From Chloroflexota bacterium (GTDB lineage: Bacteria; Chloroflexota; Dormibacteria; Aeolococcales; Aeolococcaceae): a stretch of 5,173 bases of DNA. Location of the stretch: NCBI GenBank assembly GCA_003491925.1, contig DNAU01000129.1:1-5173 (forward strand), read 5' to 3'. The stretch's first letter is position 1; every line of letters begins with the position of its first letter. A program made the translations under genes and the position numbers. Shown here one piece after another: positions 5,128-5,173 of the stretch. The notes beneath the pieces were generated by a model. It made no database searches. It was given only the letters and a program-made list of their open reading frames with translations, and was not told where the DNA came from.

Positions 5128-5173
5128 CGCGGGCGCCGGTATCTCCAGCCGCGACAGCGGCTCGCGCTCCGCG
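5102..5173 (+). CDS. Possible 5' end of a further gene (partial)
   Basis: A frame beginning with GTG 5102 or ATG 5117 stays open to the window edge (from ATG: MSRAAGAGISSRDSGSRSA). Most codons end in G or C. No clear Shine-Dalgarno site precedes either start, and 19-24 codons are too few to judge. No family is recognised. The second CACGTG element lies inside this frame, which argues against that element being an upstream operator if the gene is real. Confidence 0.22.
   Translation, partial: MDPGRMSRAAGAGISSRDSGSRSA

Overview
This window is very GC-rich, roughly 70% by eye, with third codon positions in the real genes almost always G or C. All convincing genes lie on the + strand. Together with GTG starts, a -10-like box placed right at a start codon, a secreted BNR-type propeller and an ECF sigma gene coupled to a small cysteine-free membrane protein, this suggests a high-GC soil or environmental bacterium of the Actinobacteriota / Chloroflexota / 'Dormibacterota' type. 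That placement is inference from style and content, with no marker gene behind it.

Layout. (1) Bases 1-69 look like the last 22 codons of an upstream gene. (2) Bases 111-1529 encode a secreted or membrane-anchored protein of about 472 aa with seven Asp-box (BNR) motifs, which fits a seven-bladed beta-propeller. (3) A 135-base gap (1530-1664) holds several small inverted repeats and a CATAAT -10-like box nine bases before the next start. (4) Bases 1665-3910 hold a two-gene threonine catabolism operon, tdh then kbl, joined by an ATGA overlap. Tdh oxidises L-threonine to 2-amino-3-ketobutyrate, and Kbl cleaves that unstable product with CoA to glycine and acetyl-CoA. (5) A gap with a perfect 10-bp inverted repeat follows. 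(6) Bases from about 3962 or 4043 to 4687 encode an ECF-type sigma-70 factor, joined by a second ATGA overlap to (7) a 125-aa single-pass membrane protein (4684-5061) that is probably its anti-sigma regulator. (8) The last 112 bases hold a CACGTG inverted pair and a possible start of another gene that runs off the window.

The tdh-kbl pair is a standard metabolic module and is identified with high confidence. The sigma / small membrane protein pair is the most likely place for undescribed biology: the partner has no cysteine, so it is not a zinc-binding (ZAS) anti-sigma factor. The sigma gene's true start is also unclear, because the best ribosome binding site and the onset of good codon usage both point to an ATC codon. 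No mobile element, CRISPR array, tRNA or rRNA was seen.
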